From NCBI GenBank assembly GCA_020847045.1, contig JADLCT010000015.1:1-64000 (forward strand): 64,000 bases of DNA. The letters are read 5' to 3'. The notes under the pieces were generated by a model. The model had not been told where the DNA came from. It saw only the letters and a list, made by a program, of their open reading frames with translations, and did not search any database. Source of the DNA: Bryobacterales bacterium. Its GTDB lineage: Bacteria > Acidobacteriota > Terriglobia > Bryobacterales > Bryobacteraceae. Below are positions 17,170 to 26,470 of this stretch, piece by piece. The stretch's first letter is position 1, and each line of letters begins with the position of its first letter. The translations under genes were made by a program, and so were the position numbers.

Positions 17170-19851
17170 GTGAAACCTGCCGTACTCTTCCTGTTGGCCG
17201 CGCTGCCGCTTGCCGCGCAGCCACAGGTGATCCCGCTGGAAGGAACCTGGCAGTTCCGGCTCGATGCCGAAAAGTCCGGAGACCAGTTGCAGTGGAGCCA
17301 GCAGCGTTTCGTGGGTGATCTCATCTTTCTGCCGGGAAGCACTGATCAGGCGGGTTACGGTTTGAAGACAGCTGCCGCCTCGCGCGGCTGGCTCTCGCGC
17401 CCCTTTATCTATGAGGGCGCGGCCTGGTATCAACGCAGCGTAATCATACCGGAGTCATGGCGCGGCAAGCGCCTGGAGCTGTTTCTCGAACGCCCGCACT
17501 GGGAGACGAAGGCGTGGCTGGACGGCAGGGAACTGGGCATGCGCAACAGCCTGTCCACACCCCATGTCTATGACCTGGGAGTGGAAGTCTCACCGGGGGC
17601 TCATGAGATTACCCTCCGCGTGGACAACACTTACAAGATCGACGTGGGGAGGAACGCGCATAGCGTGACCGATCACACGCAAACCAACTGGAACGGCATT
17701 GTGGGCAGGCTGGAGCTGCGAGCGTCCGATCCTGTGTGGATTGGACAGGTGCGCATCACGCCGCAGACAGCCGCGAAGTCAGCGCAGGTGCGCGTGACGG
17801 TGCGCAACGCCACGGGGAAGCCCGCGCCGGTGCGGCTCTCCGCCGGGGGCGTCGCAGCACAAGTGGATGTGGCCGGCGTTGAGGCGCACGCGGAGCTCAC
17901 CGTACCATTTCCTGATGCGAAGCTGTGGGACGAATACCAAGGCAACCTCCAGAAGCTGGCGGTCACGCTGATCTCGGGAGCATACCGGGATGAATGGCGC
18001 GGTGAGTTCGGCCTGCGGGACATGAGCGTTCGCGGAAAGCAGTTTGCCCTGAACGGCCGTCCCATCTTTCTCCGGGGTACGCTCGAATGCAACATATTTC
18101 CCCTGACCGGCTATCCGCCCATGAACGTGGACGCCTGGTCGAGACTGTTCCGGATTGCGCGGTCGTATGGCCTGAACCATTTCCGGTTCCATTCGTGGTG
18201 CCCGCCGGAAGCGGCGTTCCAGGCCGCGGACGAAGCTGGCTTCACGTTGCAGGTGGAACTGCCCGTGTGGAGCAATGTGGCCGGCAAGGACCCTGTGCTG
18301 AACGAGTTCATGCGGGCCGAGGGCGCGCGCATCCAGGACACATATGGCAACCATCCCTCCTTCACGATGATGTGCCTGGGCAATGAACTGCGGGGCGATT
18401 TCGACGAGATGGACAGGATGACCGGCGAGCTGAAGGCGCGCGATCCGCGCCGGCTCTACACGTTCTCCTCCGACCATGTGCGCCGCCAGCCCGGACCGAC
18501 GTCGGACTATTACGTGGCGCACAACACCGCATCAGGACCGGTGCGCATTCACGGCGCCCGGTTTGCCCAAACGAACGATGGCACAATGCGGGACCATTCG
18601 GCGCATGCCGCCCGTTTCTCCATACCGATGGTGGCCCACGAGTTGGGCCAGTGGGTGACACTGCCCGACTACAGCGAGATTGGCAAGTACCAGGGCGTGC
18701 TGAAGCCGCGCAACCTGGAGGCGTTCCGCACTGCCATGGAAGCGCGCGGCCTGTTGCAGCAGAACCGTGAGTTTCATCTCGCCTCCGGGCGGTTTGCCTG
18801 GCGGTTATATAAGGAGGACATCGAGGCGTCGCTGCGCACGCCCGGCTGGGGTGGTGTGCAGTTGCTTCAACTACAAGATTTTCCAGGACAGGGAGAGGCT
18901 CTCATCGGGCTGCTGGACTCCTTCTGGGAAACCAAGGGCATCCTGGCGCCCGAGGAGATGCGCGGATTCTTCGGCGAGACGACAGCCTTGGCGCGGTTCC
19001 CCAAGTTCGTTTGGACGAATGAGGAAACCTTTACGGCCAGCGTCATGGTGGCCAACTACGGCAAGGCGGGGCTGAAGAGGGCGGTGGCGCAGTGGTCCCT
19101 GACGAACGGCGCGCAAATCGTGGCCGAAGGCACGACGGCGCCCGTGGATGCCGGTCTGGGCCAGGTGCTCACGTTGGGCGAAATTGCGGCGCCGCTCGGA
19201 AAGGTTCCCCATGCGGCACGGCTGCGGCTAACGGTGAAACTGCCCGCCAGCCGGACGGAAAATTCCTGGGACATCTGGGTCTATCCAGCGAAGCCGGCCA
19301 CTCCTGTGGGAGAGGTGCTGCTGACGCGCTCGTGGAACGATGAGGCGCGCAAGAGACTCGCCGCCGGCGGCAAGGTGCTGCTGACACTGCCGGCGGGCAC
19401 ACAAACCAGAGGAACGATGCCGCAACGCTTCCTCCCGGTGTTCTGGTCATTGAGCTGGTTCCCGAAGCAACCGGGACACATGGGAATCTACTGCGACCCC
19501 TCGCATCCGGCGCTGGCGGGGTTTCCCACCGCAAGCGGCAGCGACTTTCAATGGTGGGATGTCACGGAAAATTCCGCCGCATTTATCCTGGATGGCATGG
19601 ACGCGGGCCTCCGTCCGATCATTCAGGTGATTGACGATTACCATCGCAACCACAAGCTGGGCGCGGTGTTTGAAACCAAGGCGGGCCGTGGCCGCTTGCT
19701 GGTTTCGGCCTTCGATCTGGATGGCGGCCTGGACAACCGGCCCGCGGCGCGGCAACTCCGCGCCAGCCTGCTCGAATATATGCACGGTCCGAGGTTTGCC
19801 CCACGGATGGAAGTGCCGCAGGCTATGTTGGAAAAGCTGTTGGCTCAGTAG
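17170..19851 (+). CDS. glycoside hydrolase family 2 protein, secreted
   Basis: The 893-residue protein has a signal peptide (MKPAVLFLLAALPLAA), an N-terminal sugar-binding jelly-roll (about 25-190), an immunoglobulin-like domain (about 195-285) and a TIM barrel (about 290-600). CLGNELRGD supplies the acid/base (Glu406) and MVAHELGQW the likely nucleophile (Glu491). The C-terminal 290 residues form extra beta domains. GH2 enzymes cleave beta-galactosides, beta-mannosides, beta-glucuronides or related bonds. The HELGQ version of the nucleophile motif is not the classical LacZ form, so specificity is open. The start is GTG 17170 with AAAGGAG at the right distance. Its last 7 bases overlap the convergent propeller gene. 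Confidence 0.87.
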   Translation: MKPAVLFLLAALPLAAQPQVIPLEGTWQFRLDAEKSGDQLQWSQQRFVGDLIFLPGSTDQAGYGLKTAAASRGWLSRPFIYEGAAWYQRSVIIPESWRGKRLELFLERPHWETKAWLDGRELGMRNSLSTPHVYDLGVEVSPGAHEITLRVDNTYKIDVGRNAHSVTDHTQTNWNGIVGRLELRASDPVWIGQVRITPQTAAKSAQVRVTVRNATGKPAPVRLSAGGVAAQVDVAGVEAHAELTVPFPDAKLWDEYQGNLQKLAVTLISGAYRDEWRGEFGLRDMSVRGKQFALNGRPIFLRGTLECNIFPLTGYPPMNVDAWSRLFRIARSYGLNHFRFHSWCPPEAAFQAADEAGFTLQVELPVWSNVAGKDPVLNEFMRAEGARIQDTYGNHPSFTMMCLGNELRGDFDEMDRMTGELKARDPRRLYTFSSDHVRRQPGPTSDYYVAHNTASGPVRIHGARFAQTNDGTMRDHSAHAARFSIPMVAHELGQWVTLPDYSEIGKYQGVLKPRNLEAFRTAMEARGLLQQNREFHLASGRFAWRLYKEDIEASLRTPGWGGVQLLQLQDFPGQGEALIGLLDSFWETKGILAPEEMRGFFGETTALARFPKFVWTNEETFTASVMVANYGKAGLKRAVAQWSLTNGAQIVAEGTTAPVDAGLGQVLTLGEIAAPLGKVPHAARLRLTVKLPASRTENSWDIWVYPAKPATPVGEVLLTRSWNDEARKRLAAGGKVLLTLPAGTQTRGTMPQRFLPVFWSLSWFPKQPGHMGIYCDPSHPALAGFPTASGSDFQWWDVTENSAAFILDGMDAGLRPIIQVIDDYHRNHKLGAVFETKAGRGRLLVSAFDLDGGLDNRPAARQLRASLLEYMHGPRFAPRMEVPQAMLEKLLAQ

Positions 19852-21182
19852 GCGGAAATCAGACCGCCCATGTTGGCTACGAACAACTGCCTTTTCCCTT
19901 GTGGGGCCGCCTGAAAGATGATCCGGTTGAAATTCCGGTCCCAGTTGGGATGGCCATCAAGCCGCCGCACCATGGAGAGGTTGTCGTTCAGCGTCCGCCG
20001 GCCCACCGTTTTCATACGGAATGCCTGCTGCTCGCGCTCGGTTTGAAGGTCGATGAACCGGATGGCGACGTAGGTCTGCTGGCCGGAGTCTTGAAACGTG
20101 TCCGTCACCAGATGACGCCGGTTGGTGTGAATTCGAGGATGCCCGCCACCCACGAGTTTCCCGGACAGTAACTGGAACTCCGTTCCATCCGACCGCCACT
20201 GGCAAAATCTGGTTTTGCCATCAATGGATAGATTGCGAATAATGTGACGGCCGTCGGGATGCCAGTTGGGATGACCACCATCGGTGCCCCACTGTGGTTT
20301 GGACGGCAGCAGCCGGATGTCGGAACCATCCGGATTGAATGTGAACACCATCGTGTTGGCGCCCCCTTGCCCGTTGGGGAAGATGGTGCGTGAGATTTGC
20401 AGGATGCGTGTGGCCTGGTTGTTGAATTTCGAATGCCACAGGTACCAGGTCCCACCGCTCCAGGGCGCCGGGTCCGGCATATGCGCCGCCAGCTTGGCCA
20501 GGCTCACCAGCAGCGTCTTCTTGTTGCTGGCCAGATCGGTTCGCCAGAGCCCTTGGGAGTCCGACGCGCCAGGGCTCAACTTCGGAGGGTGGAGCGGATC
20601 CCGGGAAGGAACGCCGTAGCCGAGTTGCGTAGCGTCCATTAACTCCAACGGGAACCCGATCGCGCAGGAGTCGTCGGGAGCAATGTTGTAGCCAGGCCCC
20701 GAGTAGACCCGCGCCTGGCCACGCTCCAGATCGAGGCGCACACAAACGGCCGCGCCGTTCACGATGTCGTTCGTGTAGAGGTAGCGGTCCGTGCCGCCCC
20801 AGTTGACGTTCGCGCCCGTTTGATAGCCCCAGGACCGTGTTTTGTACACGGTCTGAATCGTGCGCTCCCGCATGTCGATCACGCACACCTTGGCCGTGTC
20901 GCCGAGCATGGGGTAACGGTCATCGTATGGCAGCCGCGTCACCGCCAGGTATCTCTCCGAGGGGCTCCACGGACAGGCGTCGTAGTAGGTATGCACGTAC
21001 GAGGCGTCGTCCGGCGTGACGCACAGCGCCGGGCCCACCACGCCGCCGCCTTCGGTTTCGGCGAAATCGAAGGACCGTTTTTTTGACTGCGGCGCCTCCA
21101 TGGCCCAGCAGCCGGGAGCCAGTAAACGAGCGGCCATGGCTGCCGGCGCCGTCAACAGCGATCTTCTTCTTAGCTGGGGCAT
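19845..21182 (-). CDS. oligogalacturonate-lyase-like / TolB-like beta-propeller protein, exported
   Basis: The 445-residue protein has an arginine-rich export signal (MPQLRRRSLLTAPAAMAARLLAPG) followed by repeated propeller blades of the PD40/TolB type (SPSERYLAVTRLPYDD, GGHPNWHPDGRHII, GGGHPRIHTNRRHLVTDTF, DGHPNWDRNFNRIIF). The histidine-rich HP motifs and overall length resemble family PL22 oligogalacturonide lyases, which use Mn-bound histidines to cleave small pectin fragments, but this assignment is by pattern only; a non-enzymatic propeller is the alternative. It sits 22 bp behind the Oar-like receptor on the same strand, so receptor and propeller are co-transcribed, possibly a pectin-fragment system. 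Confidence 0.68.
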   Translation of the reverse strand: MPQLRRRSLLTAPAAMAARLLAPGCWAMEAPQSKKRSFDFAETEGGGVVGPALCVTPDDASYVHTYYDACPWSPSERYLAVTRLPYDDRYPMLGDTAKVCVIDMRERTIQTVYKTRSWGYQTGANVNWGGTDRYLYTNDIVNGAAVCVRLDLERGQARVYSGPGYNIAPDDSCAIGFPLELMDATQLGYGVPSRDPLHPPKLSPGASDSQGLWRTDLASNKKTLLVSLAKLAAHMPDPAPWSGGTWYLWHSKFNNQATRILQISRTIFPNGQGGANTMVFTFNPDGSDIRLLPSKPQWGTDGGHPNWHPDGRHIIRNLSIDGKTRFCQWRSDGTEFQLLSGKLVGGGHPRIHTNRRHLVTDTFQDSGQQTYVAIRFIDLQTEREQQAFRMKTVGRRTLNDNLSMVRRLDGHPNWDRNFNRIIFQAAPQGKRQLFVANMGGLISAY

Positions 21183-21204
21183 CTTCCGCCTTTCGCGCCG
21201 GTGT

Positions 21205-24200
21205 CTACCACAGCAGGCGCAGGCTCAACTGAACCTCGCGAGAGTTGACGCCGCTGGTGCGCGTCGACAACAATCCGTCCGCGGCCACGCCGATCGGGTT
21301 ATTGGGATTGTTCAACACGTTGAAGAAATCCGCCTGGAACCGTAGCCGGACGCTTTCGGTTATGGGCAGGTTCTTCATGATCGACGCATCCATGCCCCAG
21401 TTGCGCGGTCCGCTGAAGTATTGCTGGCGCCAGGGATGCAGGTTGTCGTCGTAGGCGGTGCGCTGCACCGTTCCGTTCTGGATCGGCACCCATACGGTGT
21501 TCGTGTCCCAGAAGCCGGAGAGCGCCGTATTGGCCGGTGCGTTCGCGGGCAGTTGCGTGCTGCCATATGGAATCAGCGGAGCGCCCGACGGCTTGTAGTT
21601 CGCCGGAACGCCCATGATGCCGTTCGGCCTGCCGCTGGCGTCGGTGCTATTGATCCGGTTGGATGGGATGTACCCGTTCCAGTAGAGGAATCCGCTGTAG
21701 CATTGGCCGCTACGGCAGTCCTGGACGGGATACTTTTCTCCGTAGATCTCGATGGCGTTGCCGTTCGGATAAATGGTGGAGGGCAGGGTCCAATAGTTGC
21801 TGCGAAGGTAGCCCAATCCAGCCACCTGCCAGCCGCCGATGACCCGGTCGAGAATCGGACCGGCCGAGCCGCCGAACTTCTTGCCCTTGCCAAACGGCAG
21901 GTCCGCCAGCCAGTTCCAGCGCAGACGGTGCTTGGGAACGGTGATGTCCCGCTGGTAGTTCAGGAAGCGGTTGCGGTCATTTATATCGGTGGGAACCGCA
22001 TTGGGCATGTACTGGTTCACACCGTTGATGATCCCCTGGGACCCACGCCCACCCGCCGTGAAGGCGTTGCCCAGGTTATAGAACACCTGGAAGGCGAGCC
22101 CGTTCGAGTAGCGCCGCTCGGCCTCGAACTGGAGGCCGTGATAGTTGGACCAGCCGGCCTTCTGGTATTCCTCGATGGTGCCGTAGACCTGTTTGTCAAA
22201 TGGCCTGCGAGCCGAATTGGCATACTCACCCGTGGGCAGCGGCTGCCCGGTGGAGGCAAACCAGATGTAGGTGCTCGGATTCTCGTTGTACCGGTTGTAG
22301 ATTTCCAGGTTGCTGACGTGGTTGCCGACGTAGCTCGCCTTCACCACCATGTTGGACGTGACTTCGCGCTCCAACGTCAAATTCCAATCCATCGGGCGGC
22401 TATCGGGCTGATCCGGAGCGAAGTAGCTCACCACACCCGAACCACGCGTGAAAGACGACACACTGTTGCTGGTGACGGCGTTGCGGCTATTGGATCCGGC
22501 GATGATTGTGGGCACCGAACGCAGCCCGTAGTTGCCAATACCGTCAGGCGCATTCTCCGCAATCAGCAGGTTGTTCAGGAAGGGCGCCGTCAACGGGATG
22601 TTCTGGCGCATCCTGCGTCCCCAGGTGTCGAGTGGGACAGGAAAATAGGAGATCCGGTAACCGCCGCGCAGCACGGTGGGCGTGCGCCCCTCCGTCACGC
22701 GATAGGCGAAGCCAATCCGGGGTCCGAAGTTGGTGGGGTTTCCGTTGATGAGGTTCCGCGGCATGCCGGCTTCCTTGTAGGTGAGGAAGGAGGCGCCCAA
22801 CGCCGTATATGCGTTCACGATGCTGGGCATGGTGGAGCCCATCTTATACAGTTCGTTCAAATCGTTGCCCAGCACAACGGCCTTTTTCTGCGGATCGAAG
22901 GAGGTCAGCGTGCCGCGCTTTTCCGAGTAGGGTGGCCAATACTCCCAGCGCACGCCCAGATTCAGCGTCAGACGGGGGCTGACGCGGAAGGTGTCCTGAA
23001 AATAGCCGGCGTACTCACGCGAGCGCGCGTAAAAGTAGCCGCGCACAAAGTTGTTCCTGTAGTTGGCGATTCCCAGGAACATATTGGCCATATTGTGGCC
23101 CGTCAGAGCGGCCGGTTGCGGATTGGTGCGCGAGGTCGACGGGTCGTATAGCGCCGTCGCCATGGTCTGGAAGTTGATGTTGCCCTGAATCTGCTGCTGC
23201 TCGGGCAGGTAGTTCATCTGGTCATACCGGAAGTGGCCGCCGAATTGAAGCTCATGCTTGCCGGTGATCTTGGTGAAATTGCTGTCCGCGATATAGTTGG
23301 TCAGCGCGGCCCGTTGTGTATTTTCCGTCTCGAAGTAGTAGCTGCTCAGGCCGGTGCTGTAGAGTCCGGGCCATCCCGGCGAATCGAAAGGGTTTGGAAG
23401 TCCCAACTGGTCGGCGTACTTAACGTTCGGGTCTCCGGTTCCAATAAACCGGTTGCTGCGCGAAGCCGACACGAGAAGCTCATGGAAGAAAGTGGGACTG
23501 AAGATGTGCGTATGAGCCACGGCGACACTCCGGTTCGGCATCAGCGTCTGCCGGGTGTTGGCGACGTTGTTCAGCATCGGTTGCCCACCGAAATTCGTGA
23601 AGTTGCTGGAATTGCCCTGCGTGTAACGGACATACACGCTATCGGCGTCCGAGAACCGGTGATCAAAACGGCTGGTGGTGGTCCACTGTCTGGTGTTGTC
23701 GGGAATGGGGCCCCACCAGTTAAAGTCGATCAGCGGATTCACCTGCGGATGGGTGGGCAGGGGCGTGATCTCGAACAACGTCTTGGCCAGCGGACTCATC
23801 CGGGCCGGGTTGATGGCGTTCAGCTTGCCGCCAAACGACATGGGCTGGCGGGACCAGCTCTGCGAATTCGTGGTCAGGGGATCATAGAGCGTTTGCAGAC
23901 GGCCCTGCACGTCGTAGAGGCCGCTGAAGTCACCTGCTCGCATTTCCGCGGTAGGCACATGGAAACCATTCGTGGTGGCGCTCACCGTGCGGTTGGCCTC
24001 GAAGGCGAAGAACCAGAAGGTGCGCTTCATGCCGTTGTAGACTCCGGGCAGGATGACGGGGCCACCGGCCGAGCCGCCAAATTCGTTGCGGATCAGGTGC
24101 GGAGCTTTCGTATAGAAGTCTTCCCGTCGCCGGGCCTTGCCAATCGCGTTGTTCCGGTGCGTTTCAAACAGCGAGCCATGAAACGCGTTGGTACCGCTCT

Positions 24201-24876
24201 TGGTGGAGAGAACGATCGACGTCGGCCGGGAAAATTTGGCCGACGAGTTATTGTTCTCCACCTTGAACTCCTGCACCGACTCGAGGCTTGGCAGCCGCTG
24301 CGGGTCTCCGCCGAGAAAACGGTCCGCCAGGTTGGAACCGTCCAGCACCAGTTCCTGAGATCCTTGCCGCATCCCGTAGGCGCGGTTGCCCTCCATGCCG
24401 GGCACCGTCGACAGCAACGCCGTCACGTTTCGCCCGTTGATGGGCAACTGCTCAATCCGGGTCCGCTCGAGCACCCGCCCCAGCGTGGGGCTGTCCGAGG
24501 TGACCAGCGGAGCCGACGACACCACCTCCACCGTGGTTGCCGTCGTGGCCACGCGCATCACAGGCTCGATCACAATGCTCTGCTGCACTTGGACAGTCGC
24601 TTTCGCCAGAAAGCGCTGCATCCCCGGCGCTGTGGCCTCCAGTTCGTAGCTGCCCGGCACCAGGCCTGGGAAGACATAAAATCCGGCTTCGTTGGAGACC
24701 GTGTGTTGCACCACACCAGTGGCCGTGTTCTTGATTTCGATGGCCGCATTCGGGATCACGGCGCTCGCCTCGTCCCGCACCGTGCCGCTTACGCGCCCTG
24801 TGGATGCCTGCGGATAGCAGGGCAATGTGAAGAGGGCCGCTGCGAACGCGGCGATGATGATTCTCGCAATCGACAT
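21205..24876 (-). CDS. Oar-like TonB-dependent outer-membrane receptor
   Basis: This 1223-residue receptor starts at ATG 24876, chosen because AAGGAGT lies just upstream (24881-24887) and the next residues form a signal peptide (MSIARIIIAAFAAALFTLPCYPQ). A carboxypeptidase-regulatory domain (about 25-110), a plug region (LPINGRNVTALLSTVPGM, LDGSNLADRFLGG) and a large beta-barrel ending in LRLLW follow. It is first in a two-gene operon with the propeller/lyase-like protein. The promoter at 24977-25004 gives a leader of roughly 90 nt. Divergent transcription from a ROK repressor suggests sugar-responsive control. Confidence 0.92.
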   Translation of the reverse strand: MSIARIIIAAFAAALFTLPCYPQASTGRVSGTVRDEASAVIPNAAIEIKNTATGVVQHTVSNEAGFYVFPGLVPGSYELEATAPGMQRFLAKATVQVQQSIVIEPVMRVATTATTVEVVSSAPLVTSDSPTLGRVLERTRIEQLPINGRNVTALLSTVPGMEGNRAYGMRQGSQELVLDGSNLADRFLGGDPQRLPSLESVQEFKVENNNSSAKFSRPTSIVLSTKSGTNAFHGSLFETHRNNAIGKARRREDFYTKAPHLIRNEFGGSAGGPVILPGVYNGMKRTFWFFAFEANRTVSATTNGFHVPTAEMRAGDFSGLYDVQGRLQTLYDPLTTNSQSWSRQPMSFGGKLNAINPARMSPLAKTLFEITPLPTHPQVNPLIDFNWWGPIPDNTRQWTTTSRFDHRFSDADSVYVRYTQGNSSNFTNFGGQPMLNNVANTRQTLMPNRSVAVAHTHIFSPTFFHELLVSASRSNRFIGTGDPNVKYADQLGLPNPFDSPGWPGLYSTGLSSYYFETENTQRAALTNYIADSNFTKITGKHELQFGGHFRYDQMNYLPEQQQIQGNINFQTMATALYDPSTSRTNPQPAALTGHNMANMFLGIANYRNNFVRGYFYARSREYAGYFQDTFRVSPRLTLNLGVRWEYWPPYSEKRGTLTSFDPQKKAVVLGNDLNELYKMGSTMPSIVNAYTALGASFLTYKEAGMPRNLINGNPTNFGPRIGFAYRVTEGRTPTVLRGGYRISYFPVPLDTWGRRMRQNIPLTAPFLNNLLIAENAPDGIGNYGLRSVPTIIAGSNSRNAVTSNSVSSFTRGSGVVSYFAPDQPDSRPMDWNLTLEREVTSNMVVKASYVGNHVSNLEIYNRYNENPSTYIWFASTGQPLPTGEYANSARRPFDKQVYGTIEEYQKAGWSNYHGLQFEAERRYSNGLAFQVFYNLGNAFTAGGRGSQGIINGVNQYMPNAVPTDINDRNRFLNYQRDITVPKHRLRWNWLADLPFGKGKKFGGSAGPILDRVIGGWQVAGLGYLRSNYWTLPSTIYPNGNAIEIYGEKYPVQDCRSGQCYSGFLYWNGYIPSNRINSTDASGRPNGIMGVPANYKPSGAPLIPYGSTQLPANAPANTALSGFWDTNTVWVPIQNGTVQRTAYDDNLHPWRQQYFSGPRNWGMDASIMKNLPITESVRLRFQADFFNVLNNPNNPIGVAADGLLSTRTSGVNSREVQLSLRLLW

Positions 24877-24976
24877 AAAAACTCCTTGACGTTGCCGTAC
24901 TGGTTGATTCATATGCGCCAATCCCCTGATCGAAAGGTCCTCTGCGGAACCCTATTGCTATTGTTAGATGACTTAA

Positions 24977-25004
24977 CATATACTCCCGTTGGTGTAGCCG
25001 TCAA
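24977..25004 (-). promoter_or_regulatory. promoter of the Oar receptor/propeller operon
   Basis: Minus strand: TTGACG (24999-25004), 16-bp spacer, TATATG (24977-24982). The predicted start is near 24970, leaving a leader of about 94 nt with AAGGAG before ATG 24876. Confidence 0.55.
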
Positions 25005-25055
25005 GATTTTTTTTGCGAGAGATGAAGTTCAGCCCAAAAAAGGATATGACACCGT

Positions 25056-25068
25056 TTTCCCAGGGAAA
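25056..25068. promoter_or_regulatory. palindrome, candidate ROK operator
   Basis: TTTCCCAGGGAAA is a perfect inverted repeat midway between the divergent receptor operon and the ROK gene. Position and symmetry suit a dimeric repressor, but no second copy is seen. Confidence 0.4.
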
Positions 25069-25177
25069 CCGTAGGAGATGCACGCCCCAAGTTGTCTGAT
25101 TTCTGTTTTTCTCCTAGGTCAGAAACAAGACTTTTTTGGTTTGACGGGCTTACAAATATGAATGAGGTGGCCGGATC

Positions 25178-26470
25178 GTGCTCGTAAAAGCTCCACGCCC
25201 CCACGCCAGGCGGGTCAGCCCGCTTCGCATGAAAACGATGAACACCGTGGGGCTTCTGACACTTTTGCGGGAGTATGGTCCGCTGTCGCGCTCGGACCTG
25301 GCGCGGATCAGCAAGCTGAGCAAGCCGACGGTGTCCGAGCAGATCAACGACTTGATGTCGCGCGGTCTGGTGGTTGAAACCGGCGAGAAACGGCCTGGGT
25401 CGCAGCGCGGAAAGAAACCAACCCTGCTTCAGTTCAACGAGGACTGCGGCCGCGTGATTGCCGCCAGGGTTTCGGCCACCAGGGTTCAGGTGTGGGAGGC
25501 GCGGCTGGACGGGTCGCTGACGCATCAAACGGTGCTGCCCATCCAGTTGGAGCTCGGCCCCGGCTATGTCATCCAGACACTGAAGGATGCGATACGCCCG
25601 ATCCTGAACAACGGCGGTGGTGATCCGTTCCGCCGGCGGCTGATTTCCGTGGCGACGCCGGGCCTGGTGGATGTCCGCAACGGAATCGTCCTGGAAACGG
25701 ACAACATCTTTGGCTGGCGCAACGTCGCCCTCGGCGCCGACCTGAACTGGGAGTTCGGTGTGCCGGTGATTGTGGACAACGACGTCAACCTCGCCGTACT
25801 AGCCGAGGCCCGTTCCGGCGGAGGACAGGACCAACAGTCCTTCGTGCTGGTGCAACTGGATACTGGCATCGGACTGGGCATTTTCCTGAATGGCGCCGCG
25901 TACCACGGCCAGCACTGGGCCGCCGGAGAAATTGCGCACATGGTGCTGGATCCGGCGTTGATTGGCTCGCCCACAGGCGGCCGCGGACACCTGGAGTCCG
26001 CCGTGGCCATGGACCGCGTGACGGAACGCGTGCACAAGCTGGCGCAATCGTCGCCCGGCCCGCTAGCGAGCTTGTTGAAACGGATGCCGCCGGTGGACGC
26101 GTTGCTCGAAGCGGAGAAACAAGGCCACAAAGAGGCCGGGCAACTCGTCCGCGAGCTGGCCGAGACGCTGGGCGTGGCGGTTGTGAACGTCTCGGCATGC
26201 TACGATCCGGGCAAGATCATCCTGCTGGGCCCGCTGTTTTCGGCCTTGTTCGACAGGATCCGGACGGTCTTCGAATCCATCATCCGCTGGCCCGTACAAC
26301 TGGAGCTCTCCGGCCTTGGCGAGGACGTATTCCTGCGCGGCGCGCTGGTCGCGGGACTGGCCCGCATCTTCGACCGCATGGATCTGGAGTTGGAGAGTCC
26401 GGCCGTAGGGGGCGCGGCCAACGGGGCACCCTCACAACGCAAGGAGGAACCCGCCCATGAACCGGCGTGA
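25178..26470 (+). CDS. ROK family transcriptional repressor (HTH + ROK), non-canonical zinc region
   Basis: The 430-residue protein has an N-terminal MarR/ROK winged helix (about 20-75: LLREYGPLSRSDLARISKLSKPTVSEQINDLMSRGLV) and a sugar-kinase-like ROK domain (DNDVNLAVLAEA, DTGIGLGIFLNG, AAGEIAHMV). In typical ROK proteins a cysteine-rich zinc motif follows (CxCGxxGCxE). Here the equivalent reads TGGRGHLE with no cysteine, so zinc is probably not bound. Start GTG 25178 is supported by GAGGTGG seven bases upstream; ATG 25229 is the alternative. It overlaps the M19 gene by 14 bp. It likely represses the divergent receptor operon and itself in response to a sugar. Confidence 0.88.
   Translation: MLVKAPRPHARRVSPLRMKTMNTVGLLTLLREYGPLSRSDLARISKLSKPTVSEQINDLMSRGLVVETGEKRPGSQRGKKPTLLQFNEDCGRVIAARVSATRVQVWEARLDGSLTHQTVLPIQLELGPGYVIQTLKDAIRPILNNGGGDPFRRRLISVATPGLVDVRNGIVLETDNIFGWRNVALGADLNWEFGVPVIVDNDVNLAVLAEARSGGGQDQQSFVLVQLDTGIGLGIFLNGAAYHGQHWAAGEIAHMVLDPALIGSPTGGRGHLESAVAMDRVTERVHKLAQSSPGPLASLLKRMPPVDALLEAEKQGHKEAGQLVRELAETLGVAVVNVSACYDPGKIILLGPLFSALFDRIRTVFESIIRWPVQLELSGLGEDVFLRGALVAGLARIFDRMDLELESPAVGGAANGAPSQRKEEPAHEPA

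Larger units (their letters stand above)
24877..25177. other. divergent regulatory gap between Oar receptor and ROK repressor
   Basis: This 301-bp stretch contains no credible gene. It is clearly more AT-rich than its surroundings and has T and A runs. It holds the receptor promoter (minus strand), a 6-1-6 palindrome at 25056-25068 and the ribosome site GAGGTGG (25164-25170) of the ROK gene. A possible rightward promoter is TTGTCT (25092-25097), 17 bp, TAGGTC (25115-25120), which is weak. Confidence 0.6.

Noticed and set aside
15398-17224. 608-codon minus-strand frame opposite the Oar receptor
   Set aside because: Antisense shadow without recognisable motifs.
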